Positions 48,133-56,532 are shown, counted from the first letter of the stretch. The stretch is 64,000 nt of DNA from Hyphomicrobium sp. (GCA_030148425.1 JASBTM010000008.1:310001-374000); one strand, 5' to 3'. A program made the numbers and translations. The notes: generated by a model from the letters alone, not told the origin.

Positions 48133-49221
48133 ATGCGGCAGGTATTCGTCTATTTCCTGGCTTTTGCGTCCCTTTTTGGGCTCGCGACCTACAATCCGCT
48201 GTGGGCTGAAATCGAAGCCGGCGGCTCGGTCAAAGCCGATGCATGCGCGGGCGATACCACGCGTCTCGGCGTTTCGCGCGTCGTCGAGATCGACGCCACA
48301 GGTGGCGCCAACATCGGTGGCGAGAAAGCCGACGCCAAGCACCTCCTCAACGATGGCGAGGTCGTTCTGTCGTTCGATGATGGCCCGATGAAATCTGTGA
48401 CGAGGCCCATCCTCAAAGCCCTTGCCGACCAGTGTACCAAGGCAACGTTCTTTATGGTCGGCCAGATGGCGCTCGCCGATCCCGATCTGGTCAAGGAAGT
48501 CGTCGACGCTGGCCACACGGTCGGCACGCACACCTGGTCGCACAAGAATATCCATGTCATCTCGACGGCCAAGGCCGAACAGGAAATCGAAGCCGCAATT
48601 TCGATGGTGTCGAAGGTGAAGGGATCGCCGGTTTCACCGCTCTTCCGGTTTCCCTATCTGAATTCGACGAAACAGACTGAAGCCTATCTTAAAAGCCGCA
48701 ACATCGGGGCGGTCTGGATCGACATTGACTCGAAAGACTATCGGACCCGCAGCCCGAAAGTTGTCGAGCAGAACATTCTTGCGCAGCTCGCCAAGGAGAA
48801 AAAGGGCATCATCCTGATGCACGACATCCATCCTTGGACGGCAGCTCAGCTTCCCGACCTTCTGAAGGAGCTTCACGATCGCGGCTACAAGGTCGTCCAG
48901 TTCGTCCCCAAGGGCCAAGTGGAAACCGTCGCATCTTATGACGCCGCCGCAGAAAAGGCGCTTACCGCCAAGCTTGCGGCCAAGAAAGCCAACCCGATGG
49001 CGACGCGAGCAATTGTTTGGCCGATGTCGCCGACTCCGGAAGCCGACCCTGCTTCGGCCGGTAGCCGCCACAAGAGCTCGCGTTACGGAAAGATCGCCAC
49101 GAAGCCGACCATCACCGATGGCATCTCCGAAGATTCCGCGCCGGTGAAAATCCCCGCATCGAAATCGAAGAAGGCCCCCAAGTCCAAGGAAGAGCCGTCT
49201 CCTTGGCAATTCTTCAATTGA
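48133..49221 (+). CDS. Exported polysaccharide deacetylase (NodB domain), first of tandem pair
   Basis: A 362-residue periplasmic carbohydrate esterase family 4 protein. Signal peptide MRQVFVYFLAFASLFGLATY; NodB domain about 75-270 with FDDGP (Asp82, Asp83), metal histidines 133 and 137 in THTWSH, RFPY and HDIHPWT; then a basic Lys/Ser/Ala tail of about 90 residues. It should deacetylate a GlcNAc polymer, perhaps peptidoglycan or a surface glycan. Paralogous to the next gene, which follows 19 bases downstream. Confidence 0.93.
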   Translation: MRQVFVYFLAFASLFGLATYNPLWAEIEAGGSVKADACAGDTTRLGVSRVVEIDATGGANIGGEKADAKHLLNDGEVVLSFDDGPMKSVTRPILKALADQCTKATFFMVGQMALADPDLVKEVVDAGHTVGTHTWSHKNIHVISTAKAEQEIEAAISMVSKVKGSPVSPLFRFPYLNSTKQTEAYLKSRNIGAVWIDIDSKDYRTRSPKVVEQNILAQLAKEKKGIILMHDIHPWTAAQLPDLLKELHDRGYKVVQFVPKGQVETVASYDAAAEKALTAKLAAKKANPMATRAIVWPMSPTPEADPASAGSRHKSSRYGKIATKPTITDGISEDSAPVKIPASKSKKAPKSKEEPSPWQFFN

Positions 49222-49240
49222 GCCCAGGTCACGGTCAGAA

Positions 49241-50239
49241 ATGCTGCGCGCGCGGCTTGCCGTCATTGCCTTTCTGATCCTGTTCGCCTCTCTCCACGGC
49301 GCACGAGCCGAATGTTCCAATCCCAAGATGGCGCTCGGCGTCTCGCGAGTGGTCGAAATCGACGCGAGTACCGGCGGGATCTACGGCTCCGTCAGCCGGC
49401 AAACGAAACAGCCGACATTCCTAAAGCCGAAAGAGGTCGTCCTGACTTTCGACGACGGCCCCATGCCCTGGATCACGCGCTCGATCCTCGACACTCTGGA
49501 TCGCCATTGTACGAAGGCGACATTTTTCGAAGTCGGACGCATGGCGCTTGAGCATCAGGCGGTCACGCAGGAGGTTCTTGCGCGCGGCCACACGCTCGGC
49601 ACCCACACCATGACGCATCCGTTCAATCTACCGCGCATGTCCGAAACCGCCGCCGCTGACGAAATAGAGCGCGGGTTCGCCGCTGTAGGGTTGGCGGCCG
49701 GCGCTCCCATCGCGCCATTCTTCCGCTTTCCGGGATTGGCCGATTCATCCGCGCTCATCGATTACATGCGCACGCGCGGCATTGCGGCATTCACGGTCGA
49801 TGTCGTCTCGAACGACAGCTACATCGCCGACAGAAGCCGCCTCATCTCCCGGACTTTGACGGCGATCGAACAGCGCAAAGGCGGCATTATCCTCTTCCAT
49901 GACATCAAGTCGGTCACGGCGAAGGCGCTCCCCGATATTCTCGCGGCTCTGAAAGCCCACGGCTACTCTGTGGTGCAATTGCGCGCCAAAACTCCGGTGC
50001 AACTACTCCCTGAAGCGGTGGCCGAAGTGACCGTCGACGATGGCAGAACGAAGCGCAGGCGCAAACAGCCGTTCTATGCGCCCGTCGAGCCCGATCGCGC
50101 TGCCGCAACGTCAGCACTACGGGGCTATATGCGTAAGAAGGCGGGCGCGGGCAATCGGAGCTCAAACAGCGAAACGCGCCACCAGAGAAGATCTCCGGCA
50201 GCGCATCACCAAGACTCAATTCAAAAATCTTCGCCCTGA
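49241..50239 (+). CDS. Exported polysaccharide deacetylase (NodB domain), second of tandem pair
   Basis: A 332-residue paralogue of the preceding protein with the same architecture: signal peptide MLRARLAVIAFLILFASL, shared lead-in LGVSRVVEIDA, NodB motif FDDGP (Asp71, Asp72), metal histidines 122 and 126 in THTMTH, and HDIKS, then a long basic disordered tail. The third motif reads FRFPGLAD instead of RFPYLN, so activity may differ. The 19-base spacing implies one operon produced by tandem duplication. Confidence 0.92.
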   Translation: MLRARLAVIAFLILFASLHGARAECSNPKMALGVSRVVEIDASTGGIYGSVSRQTKQPTFLKPKEVVLTFDDGPMPWITRSILDTLDRHCTKATFFEVGRMALEHQAVTQEVLARGHTLGTHTMTHPFNLPRMSETAAADEIERGFAAVGLAAGAPIAPFFRFPGLADSSALIDYMRTRGIAAFTVDVVSNDSYIADRSRLISRTLTAIEQRKGGIILFHDIKSVTAKALPDILAALKAHGYSVVQLRAKTPVQLLPEAVAEVTVDDGRTKRRRKQPFYAPVEPDRAAATSALRGYMRKKAGAGNRSSNSETRHQRRSPAAHHQDSIQKSSP

Positions 50240-50273
50240 AGCGACCGGAATAGCGAACGATAGCCGCGAGCGA

Positions 50274-50792
50274 TCAGGATGTCGGAGCTTGTGCCGCCAT
50301 CGCCGGAGCGTGGGCGGAAATGGCATCGCGCAAAGCCTGCTCCTTCGTGTGATCGAGCGAGGTTTTGAGAACGACACCGCCCGTGCCCTTGATCGCTTCG
50401 AGCACCTTGTCCTCGGTCATCTTCTTGATCTCGACGAAAAGAGCCGCGTTGCCCGGCTGCAGGCTTTCCGCGAGGTTCTTCATAAAATCATCGTTGATGC
50501 CATAATCCGACAGCGCACCGCCAAGAGCGCCGGATGCAGCACCGACAGCAGCGCCAAGAAGCGGCATAAGGAAGATCATGCCGACAAGCGTGCCCCAGAA
50601 GCCTCCCGAAAGCGCGCCGGCCGCCGTCGTGTTGATGAGCTGGTTGAGCTTCACCTTGCCGTCTTCATGTTTAACGGCAATCACGGCGTCGCCGATCTCG
50701 ATCAAATACTCTTTCTGGAGGTCGAACAGCTTCGTGCGCATTTCCTCGGCTTTCGCCTCGGTCGGATAGACGATGACTACGAGATCGGACAT
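50274..50792 (-). CDS. DUF1269 family protein
   Basis: A 172-residue protein of the DUF1269 family. Residues 1-60 form a ferredoxin-like lead (DLVVIVYPTEAKAEEMRTKL), followed by a glycine-zipper hydrophobic stretch (GALSGGFWGTLVGMIFLMPL to GAASGALGGALSD, about 62-100) that may insert in membranes, and a C-terminal domain. Often stress-linked in annotation; function unproven. ATG 50792 has GGAG 8 bases upstream. Confidence 0.88.
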   Translation of the reverse strand: MSDLVVIVYPTEAKAEEMRTKLFDLQKEYLIEIGDAVIAVKHEDGKVKLNQLINTTAAGALSGGFWGTLVGMIFLMPLLGAAVGAASGALGGALSDYGINDDFMKNLAESLQPGNAALFVEIKKMTEDKVLEAIKGTGGVVLKTSLDHTKEQALRDAISAHAPAMAAQAPTS

Positions 50793-50942
50793 GGCTCTAA
50801 CTCCACCTGTTGATCCTGGCGGCCCTTCATCGGGCGTCCCGGCATGTTTGCCAATGAAATAGATCAAATTGACGAACGCGGCCTGGGCCAAGCCGTAAAC
50901 GGGTAAACTTCGAGTTAGATAAAATTACCCGTTCGCTCGCAA

Positions 50943-51230
50943 TCAGTGCGTGGTGCGCTTTGCGTGACGGCCAGAAGATTTCTTGTCGGCCATCATCCGG
51001 CGAAGCTTGCCCGCGTCTCCTTGGAGAGTGATGCGCAAATAGGTCGGCAAACCACCATGACCTTCGGCACCATCCGCGACTGCGCTCACGAAATCGCCGA
51101 TCGTCATCGGCCCATCGAAATGCCGCGTGACGATATCGTGGTCCGGATATACGGCGGCTGCGTCATCGATGTTGGCCAACACCTGTGCCACCTGCTCTTG
51201 AACGGCGCGTGAAGAAGAACGTTGTCCCAT
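50943..51230 (-). CDS. Hypothetical protein
   Basis: A 95-residue, probably cytosolic protein with an acidic middle (VLANIDDAAAVYPDHDIV) and a basic C-terminus (RRMMADKKSSGRHAKRTTH). ATG 51230 has AGGAG 8 bases upstream, better than GTG 51239. No family recognised. Confidence 0.55.
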   Translation of the reverse strand: MGQRSSSRAVQEQVAQVLANIDDAAAVYPDHDIVTRHFDGPMTIGDFVSAVADGAEGHGGLPTYLRITLQGDAGKLRRMMADKKSSGRHAKRTTH

Positions 51231-51524
51231 TGCAATCACTCCTGAAGCCCCAGCCTCCGCCCTATCGGCGGCGCGTGCCCGGAGCCAAGATTAAAATTTT
51301 TCCGGTTCCGTTCTTTCTCAAACGATCCGGGAATTTTCCAATTGCACGATAGTTACCGACACCAGCCCGCTCAATTGCACCGAATGGAATAGGGCTTTTG
51401 CTTTCTGTTTTTTAAGCCATTGGACGGATTCCGGAAAGCTTGGCTTTGGCAATTTCGCTTCACCCCACCCCCGGGAGAAGCGTTTCTGCGGCGCACAACA
51501 CCCGCACAATCAGGACAAACAAGC

Positions 51525-53048
51525 ATGGACGAACCCAATATGAGCCAGTCGACAAGGTTCGGCGCGGCCCGCGTGATCGCGAACCACAAATCGAAATTGG
51601 CAGCGTGCGCAGCAATTCTCGCCGTCCTTGGCGCCGGAACGGGTTTCGCTGCCGAGATGCAGTCTACGAAATCCCTAATGACGCCGGTTGCCGACCTCAG
51701 CGGCCCGGCCACCAGCGCCCCGCAAGGTGTTCCGAGCTTTGCCGATCTCGTCGAGCGCGTGAAGCCCGCCGTCGTATCGGTGTTCGTAAAGGCGGAGCAA
51801 GTCGCGGAAGTGGCCGATTCCGATGGGCAAGGCGAGAACCCGCTCCAGGGCTCGCCATTCCAGTTTGGCCCGCAATCGCGAGACCAAAACGGGCAACAAA
51901 AGCCGCACCTGATGCAGGCTCAAGGGTCCGGCTTCTTCATTTCCGGCGACGGCTACCTGATCACGAACAACCACGTTGTCGATCACGCCAAGAGCGTGGA
52001 AATCATGATGTCGGATGGAAAACGCTATAAGGCGAAGGTTGCCGGAACGGATCCCAAAACCGACCTCGCACTTCTCAAGGTCGAGGGATCTTCTGATTTT
52101 CCTTACGTACGCTTTGCGCCGAAATCACCGCGTATCGGCGACTGGGTCGTCGCCATGGGTAATCCGTTTGGCCTTGGCGGCACAGTTACCGCAGGTATCG
52201 TCTCCGCAAACGGCCGCGATATCGGCTCAGGCCCCTACGACGATTTCATTCAGATCGACGCGCCGATCAACAAGGGCAACTCCGGCGGCCCGACGTTCAA
52301 CCAGAACGGCGAAGTCGTCGGCGTGAACACTGCAATCTTCTCGCCGTCCGGCGGCTCGGTCGGCATCGCGTTCGACATCCCCGCCGAAACGGCGAAATTC
52401 GTTTCCGAGCAGCTTCGCTCGTCCGGCGAGGTGACGCGCGGTTGGATCGGCGTGTCGATCCAGCCCGTGACGGCGGATATCGCCGACAGCCTTGGTCTTA
52501 AGGAGGCTAAGGGTGCGCTCGTCGACGAACCGCAAGATGCAGGTCCTGCAGCGCAAGCTGGACTGAAATCCCAGGACGTCATCATCGCGGTGAACGATCA
52601 TGAAATCAAAGACGGCCGCGACCTGGCTCGTACGATCGCTGCTGTTTCACCGGGAGAAAAAATCAGGATTTCCTATATCCGTAACGGCGAAACCCGCAGT
52701 CTCGATTTGAATGTCGCCCGCTATCCGGACGGCAAGTCGGCCGAGAACAAAGAAACTCCCGATAGCGATTTCAAGCTCGGAATGACCCTCGCCCCCGCCG
52801 ATCAGGTCGAAGGCGCCGGCCCCAACGGCGCAGTCGTGATGAATGTCGATCCCAACGGCACGGCTGCCGAAAAGGGTATCCAGCAAGGTGACGTCATTCT
52901 TTCGGTTGGCGGCAAGCCGGTATCTGGACCGGCTGATGTGAAGAAGGCGCTGCGCGAAGCCAAGAAAGACAGCAAGCGCGCCGTCCTCATGCAGCTCAAA
53001 ACCGCGCAGGGCGATCGTTTCGTCGCTGTGCCGACGCGACAGGGTTGA
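51525..53048 (+). CDS. Do-family periplasmic serine protease/chaperone (DegP/HtrA)
   Basis: A 507-residue HtrA protease for periplasmic quality control. An N-terminal hydrophobic signal or anchor (AACAAILAVLGAGTGFA), trypsin-like domain with His150 (NNHVV), Asp180 (TDLALLKV) and Ser253 (GNSGGP), then two PDZ domains (about 310-400 and 415-505; GWIGVSIQPV and the C-terminal VMNVDPNGTAAEKGIQ). Length and two PDZs fit DegP/MucD. ATG 51525 is preferred; the track start at 51420 lacks support. Single gene ending in a hairpin. Confidence 0.95.
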   Translation: MDEPNMSQSTRFGAARVIANHKSKLAACAAILAVLGAGTGFAAEMQSTKSLMTPVADLSGPATSAPQGVPSFADLVERVKPAVVSVFVKAEQVAEVADSDGQGENPLQGSPFQFGPQSRDQNGQQKPHLMQAQGSGFFISGDGYLITNNHVVDHAKSVEIMMSDGKRYKAKVAGTDPKTDLALLKVEGSSDFPYVRFAPKSPRIGDWVVAMGNPFGLGGTVTAGIVSANGRDIGSGPYDDFIQIDAPINKGNSGGPTFNQNGEVVGVNTAIFSPSGGSVGIAFDIPAETAKFVSEQLRSSGEVTRGWIGVSIQPVTADIADSLGLKEAKGALVDEPQDAGPAAQAGLKSQDVIIAVNDHEIKDGRDLARTIAAVSPGEKIRISYIRNGETRSLDLNVARYPDGKSAENKETPDSDFKLGMTLAPADQVEGAGPNGAVVMNVDPNGTAAEKGIQQGDVILSVGGKPVSGPADVKKALREAKKDSKRAVLMQLKTAQGDRFVAVPTRQG

Positions 53049-53068
53049 TTGAAATCCTAGAACGAAAA

Positions 53069-53099
53069 CGGGCGGGAGAACCCAAGGTGCTCCCGCCCG
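53069..53099. terminator. GC-rich inverted repeat between convergent genes
   Basis: A perfect 10-bp stem CGGGCGGGAG/CTCCCGCCCG with an 11-base loop after the protease gene. There is no T run, so termination is likely but not certain. Confidence 0.55.
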
Positions 53100-53121
53100 T
53101 CGATTATCAGATGAGCTGAGA

Positions 53122-53508
53122 TCAGTGATGCGTAGGCGTTTCTCGTCCGAGCGCTTTATCGATGCACTGGATCATGGCCCCGCCATCGAAAGGCTTGCTG
53201 AGAAAGCCGATCGCTCCCGCCGCACTCACGCACTGACGAATGCGATCCTCCGGAAAAGCCGTAATGAAGATCATCGGCAGGGCATAACCGCGAGCACGCA
53301 GATAAGACTGCAGTTCTACCCCCGTCATACCGGGCATGTTCACGTCCGTGATCACACACGACGTCTCGTCGAGCCGCGCAGACCCGATAAACTCTTCTGC
53401 AGATGCGAAGGTACTCGCGCCGAACCCCAGCGACCTGACGAGGCTCTCGGTCGCCGTACGAACGGCCTCATCGTCATCGATGATGCTGATCATAGGATTT
53501 TGCGGCAC
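53122..53508 (-). CDS. Single-domain response regulator (receiver, FixJ-like)
   Basis: A 128-residue receiver domain with no output domain. Acid pocket Asp11-Asp13 (IIDDDE), phosphoacceptor Asp55 (VITDVNMPGMTG), Thr83 and Lys105 (LSKPF) are present; the sequence is closest to FixJ/FixJ-like receivers. It could relay phosphate or act as a phosphate sink; no kinase is adjacent. GTG 53508 is chosen: AGGG lies 8 bases upstream and it begins MPQNPMISIIDDD, while the 53562 ATG ORF adds an unlikely leader. Confidence 0.88.
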   Translation of the reverse strand: MPQNPMISIIDDDEAVRTATESLVRSLGFGASTFASAEEFIGSARLDETSCVITDVNMPGMTGVELQSYLRARGYALPMIFITAFPEDRIRQCVSAAGAIGFLSKPFDGGAMIQCIDKALGRETPTHH

Positions 53509-53656
53509 GCCGGCTGCCCTTCTCAAAGAGTTAATGCGGATCGAACCGCACCCATGTCCCAAAATGCACTGCCGGACGCCGAATTTAAATCATACGGTGG
53601 TTTGTGTCGTTCAGATAGGTGGTTACCTCTGAACACCTCGGAGCCCCGTCCCCCTC

Positions 53657-53770
53657 AAAAAAAAGAAGCGCGCCGGCTGCTTTGGGGACCGGCGCGCTTC
53701 GACGTCAGAACATCTTGGGTGGGGACGGCCCCGGGGGGACGGGGCTGAGATGTTCAACGGACGTCTTGAG
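53657..53770 (-). ncRNA. Candidate small RNA with C-rich loop and intrinsic terminator
   Basis: On the minus strand a hairpin (GAACATCT at 53755-53748 pairing with AGATGTTC at 53715-53708, extended by GACGT/ACGTC) presents a C-rich loop with CCGTCCCCCC and CCGTCCCCACCC. It is followed directly by a perfect 12-bp stem GAAGCGCGCCGG/CCGGCGCGCTTC (53700-53689 and 53676-53665) and eight T: a textbook terminator. No protein gene upstream on this strand explains that terminator. C-rich loops of this kind in other alphaproteobacteria pair with purine-rich Shine-Dalgarno regions. The 5' end is approximate; no promoter is clear. Confidence 0.6.
53665..53700 (-). terminator. Strong intrinsic terminator of the candidate small RNA
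   Basis: Twelve perfect base pairs, GC-rich, twelve-base loop, then eight T on the minus strand (A run at 53657-53664). Confidence 0.9.
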
Positions 53771-53917
53771 TTGCACTTACTATGGCGTGAGAGAGGAACT
53801 TGGAGCGCCTCTTGCGACCTAGATACTGACAGCATCGAGAGCGAGGATATTCTCTCTTCGCACAATGGATTGCAGAAACGCACGGCATGAGAGGCATCGA
53901 GCCAAGCCGAGTCGGCC

Positions 53918-53953
53918 GGGTGCACCGGAAAAATCGATTTTTTCGAAGCACCC
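53918..53953. repeat. Long nested palindrome
   Basis: GGGTGC ... GCACCC encloses GAAAAATCGATTTTTTC, whose core AAAAATCGATTTTT is a perfect 14-base palindrome. It could be an operator or a cruciform-forming site upstream of the AraC gene. Confidence 0.6.
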
Positions 53954-53964
53954 CAAACTCGCTT

Positions 53965-53988
53965 CCAAGGGAGTCATACCTTGGTATG
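53965..53988. promoter_or_regulatory. Operator-like palindromes upstream of the AraC gene
   Basis: CCAAGG-N8-CCTTGG (53965-53984) overlaps a second inverted repeat CATACC-TT-GGTATG (53975-53988). Overlapping symmetric sites suggest protein binding. The regulator is unknown. Confidence 0.45.
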
Positions 53989-54171
53989 TGCCTGCTAATC
54001 TCACGATGTAGAACCGGAAACGCTTGTAGAATGGAGCCTCTCCGCATCCCCCCGTACTTTCGTCTCAAGCTCGCTGGCCAACGAAACTCGAGCTTGATCG
54101 CGAAACATACTCGAGAAGCGATCGAGTTCGCCGGCCGGTGACATCAGCTCGAACCCGGAAGGTCCAACGCG

Positions 54172-54771
54172 ATGCCGCCCCAAATGTCGTCAAGCTTCCA
54201 CGGAAATGCGGCGCTGTTCCAGCCCATCGAAACGACGTTTGCTGGCGCAATGCCCGCCTTCGAGGGCGGGTCGCTGGTTCTTGATCGCCTAGTCAAGGCG
54301 TTGGTCGAAGCGGGCGTAAATCCGGATAAGCTCGACCGGCGCGAGGAGAATGCAAAGCGGCTTGCAATTGTCGCTCGCCTTTTCGAACTCCCTGTTTCGG
54401 CTAGCGTCGCTTCGGAGCCGGCACCGAGAAAGGCCGCATCTGCGTTGCCAAAGTGGCGCTTGAAGCGAGTAATCGAATACGTCGAAGGTCACATCTCGGA
54501 ACAGATCACCCTGGCGGAACTCGCGTCGACAGCCGGTATGAGCCGGATGTATTTCGCCAGCCAGTTCAGGGCAGCGACGGGTCTTCGTCCGCACGACTAT
54601 GTGCTGCACAAGCGTATCGAACGCGCACAGCACCTGCTTCTGAACACATCCGAATCGCTCGTGGAAATCGCCCTCAGCGTCGGGTTCCAGACGCAGGCGC
54701 ACTTCACCACTATATTCAAGAAGATCGTCGGCAATACGCCGCTCCGCTGGCGCCGCGAGCAGCAGCTTTGA
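54172..54771 (+). CDS. AraC-family transcriptional regulator
   Basis: A 199-residue regulator. The C-terminal 100 residues form a complete double-HTH AraC/XylS domain: KRVIEYVEGHISEQITLAELASTAGMSRMYFASQFRAATG (part) and the second HTH ending LVEIALSVGFQTQAHFTTIFKKIVGNTPLRWR. The N-terminal 85 residues are too short for a cupin sensor and of unknown role. GGAAGG is about 9 bases upstream of the ATG. It is preceded by symmetric sites that may bind it. Confidence 0.92.
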   Translation: MPPQMSSSFHGNAALFQPIETTFAGAMPAFEGGSLVLDRLVKALVEAGVNPDKLDRREENAKRLAIVARLFELPVSASVASEPAPRKAASALPKWRLKRVIEYVEGHISEQITLAELASTAGMSRMYFASQFRAATGLRPHDYVLHKRIERAQHLLLNTSESLVEIALSVGFQTQAHFTTIFKKIVGNTPLRWRREQQL

Positions 54772-54914
54772 TGAGCGCCCCGGCACTAACCGCGGGCACG
54801 CTGGCCAAGCCCCGTTGACCGCCGACCGACGGAGTTGAAACCCGTTTAGAGGCCACAGCCGGTCAAACAGGCCTACTCGATGGCCAAGAGCGCCATATTA
54901 GGGCGCATCAGATA

Positions 54915-55001
54915 TGGTGCGGTTGAGAGGACTCGAACCTCCACGCCGTTTCCAGCGCTACCACCTCAAGGTAGTGCGTCTACCAATTCCGCCACAACCG
55001 C
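54915..55001 (-). tRNA. tRNA-Leu (GAG)
   Basis: On the minus strand: acceptor GCGGTTG/CAACCGC, D-arm GGCGGAATTGGTAGACGC, anticodon stem CTACC/GGTAG with loop TTGAGGT (anticodon GAG), a long leucine-type variable arm (GCGCTGGAAACGGCG), T-arm GGAGGTTCGAGTCCTC and encoded 3' CCA. Complete class II tRNA. Confidence 0.95.
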
Positions 55002-55246
55002 AGTTCAGACCCTTGGATCTGGAGATCGCGAAGGGCCTTTGGCGATGCCCAAAATCCGCGAAGACGCCGACGTATCAGAGCGCTTCTCCGAACGCAAGCG
55101 GCAGATTGGCAGGAAATGCCGCTTACCCGCAAATGGCGTGACTCACTCTATATATATGCACCTGCACCGTAAGGTTTCGGCCTTACCCGCCAGTCGCTCA
55201 ATATCGGTCAAAAGCCCCTGCTCGCAGTCCAAGCCGGCTCATCATT

Positions 55247-55963
55247 ATGGCGCATCCATTAAAAATGCCGATTGCCACCCGCCTGCCGCCAGTCGAATGG
55301 GCAATCAGCGGCGGATACGTCAATTACGAACACGCGCTGGATGTCATGGCCCGGCGCGCAACTGCAATCCGCGAAGGTGAGGCTAATGAACTCGTCTGGC
55401 TGCTCGAACACCCTCCGCTCTACACGGCCGGGACGAGCGCCAGAGACGAGGACCTTCTTAATTCCAACGCCTTGCCCGTGTTTCGCACCGCGCGCGGTGG
55501 TCAGTTCACCTACCATGGGCCAGGTCAGCGCGTGGCGTATGTCATGCTTGACCTCGACCGGCGCGGACGTGACATCCGGGAGTTCATCACGCGGCTCGAA
55601 AAATGGCTGATCGCGGCACTCGCGGAATTTAACGTGACTGGAGAAATTCGCAGCGATCGGGTGGGAATCTGGGTGACCCGGCCTGCCCGTGGTGAGCACG
55701 TCGAAGATAAGATCGCGGCGATAGGACTGCGCGTCAGCCGATGGGTATCGACGCACGGGATCGCACTCAACGTCGACCCAGATCTTTCACACTTCGAGGG
55801 CATCGTGCCTTGCGGCATTCGCGATCACGGCGTCACCAGCCTCGCGGACCTCGGCCTGCCGGTATCCATGTATGATGTGGACGTCGCGCTTCGAACGAGT
55901 TTCCAGCGGGTATTCGGACCGACAAAACTGGTCGACGCGCCGGAACTTGAGGCCAGCCAATGA
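55247..55963 (+). CDS. lipB: Octanoyltransferase (lipoate biosynthesis)
   Basis: Transfers octanoyl from acyl carrier protein to lipoyl domains of dehydrogenase complexes. 238 residues. The family signature [12 protein letters not shown] (83-94), catalytic Lys155 in [17 protein letters not shown] and nucleophile Cys189 in GIVPCGI are all present. ATG 55247 and ATG 55265 are both possible. lipA is not next to it. Cytosolic. Confidence 0.97.
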   Translation: MAHPLKMPIATRLPPVEWAISGGYVNYEHALDVMARRATAIREGEANELVWLLEHPPLYTAGTSARDEDLLNSNALPVFRTARGGQFTYHGPGQRVAYVMLDLDRRGRDIREFITRLEKWLIAALAEFNVTGEIRSDRVGIWVTRPARGEHVEDKIAAIGLRVSRWVSTHGIALNVDPDLSHFEGIVPCGIRDHGVTSLADLGLPVSMYDVDVALRTSFQRVFGPTKLVDAPELEASQ

Positions 55964-56019
55964 GATTTGAGAGTTCGGCCCGCGATCAGGCCCGTAAGCT
56001 TAGCACCTGAAACTTCGAC

Positions 56020-56061
56020 AAAAAAGAAAAGGCGCCTGCATCCGAGGGGGACACAAGCGCC
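56020..56061 (-). terminator. Intrinsic terminator of the exported-protein operon
   Basis: On the minus strand a 13-bp stem (GGCGCTTGTGTCC/GGATGCAGGCGCC, with G-T pairs) and five-base loop is followed by TTTTCTTTTTT. It lies after the 56093-56464 gene. Confidence 0.85.
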
Positions 56062-56092
56062 GTTTGAAGAATTACCGCAACCTCTTCCTGCT

Positions 56093-56464
56093 TCAATTTC
56101 CTTCCCGCCCATCCGAGGCGCTGCCAACGAGCGGCGCGCCCCCTCTGTCGCGAGAATCGAAGTAGAGAAGCCCCTGTTCAACCAAAACACTTTCCGAACC
56201 GTTCAGTTCGTACTCGTCGTTCGCATTGTCATTGAGGCGGATGATGCAGCTCTTCTGACAGACCCCATCGATCACCTTACCAATTGGAAGAACTTCATCC
56301 TGGCGGGACGAGCCCTCGGTGATGGTGAGCTTGACCTCTCTGTCACCTCGGTTGGCAATCGTGGCTGCAGAAACAGCCGAGGTCGTAAGAAGAACTGCGA
56401 TCGCGCTGGCCGTAATAACCTGAAGGCCGAAACGGCCGCTCCTGCGATCGCGGTAGAAAGTCAT
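56093..56464 (-). CDS. Exported hypothetical protein coupled to a Lys/Ala-rich leader ORF
   Basis: A 123-residue protein with a basic N-region and hydrophobic signal (FGLQVITASAIAVLLTTSAVSA) and a beta-rich mature domain (NRGDREVKLTITEG, GKVIDGVCQKSCIIRLND) with a close CxxxC pair. Its ATG overlaps the stop of the 22-codon ORF upstream (TAATG), so translation is probably coupled. Transcription ends at a strong hairpin. Function unknown. Confidence 0.7.
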   Translation of the reverse strand: MTFYRDRRSGRFGLQVITASAIAVLLTTSAVSAATIANRGDREVKLTITEGSSRQDEVLPIGKVIDGVCQKSCIIRLNDNANDEYELNGSESVLVEQGLLYFDSRDRGGAPLVGSASDGREGN

Positions 56465-56532
56465 TACTTCTTCTTCTTCGCTGCCTTCTTGGCAGGGGCC
56501 TTCTTGACGGCTTTCTTTGCGGCTTTAGCCAT
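56464..56532 (-). CDS. 22-residue Lys/Ala-rich peptide (histone H1-like composition)
   Basis: ORF too short for the track: it begins MAKAAKKAVKKAPAKKAAKK and ends in lysines, half of the peptide being Lys. This is the composition of AlgP/H1-like tails that bind DNA or RNA. GGAAGGA lies 9 bases before the ATG, a strong ribosome binding site. The stop overlaps the next ATG by one base. It may be a real small protein or a translational leader. Confidence 0.6.
   Translation of the reverse strand: MAKAAKKAVKKAPAKKAAKKKK

Larger units (their letters stand above)
53509..54171. other. Palindrome-rich intergenic region
   Basis: About 660 bases with no supported protein gene but unusual structure: a candidate small RNA (53657-53770), an inverted copy of its C-rich arm (53631-53654), a long palindrome centred at about 53935, and CCAAGG-N8-CCTTGG at 53965-53984. 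Listed individually where supported. Confidence 0.7.
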
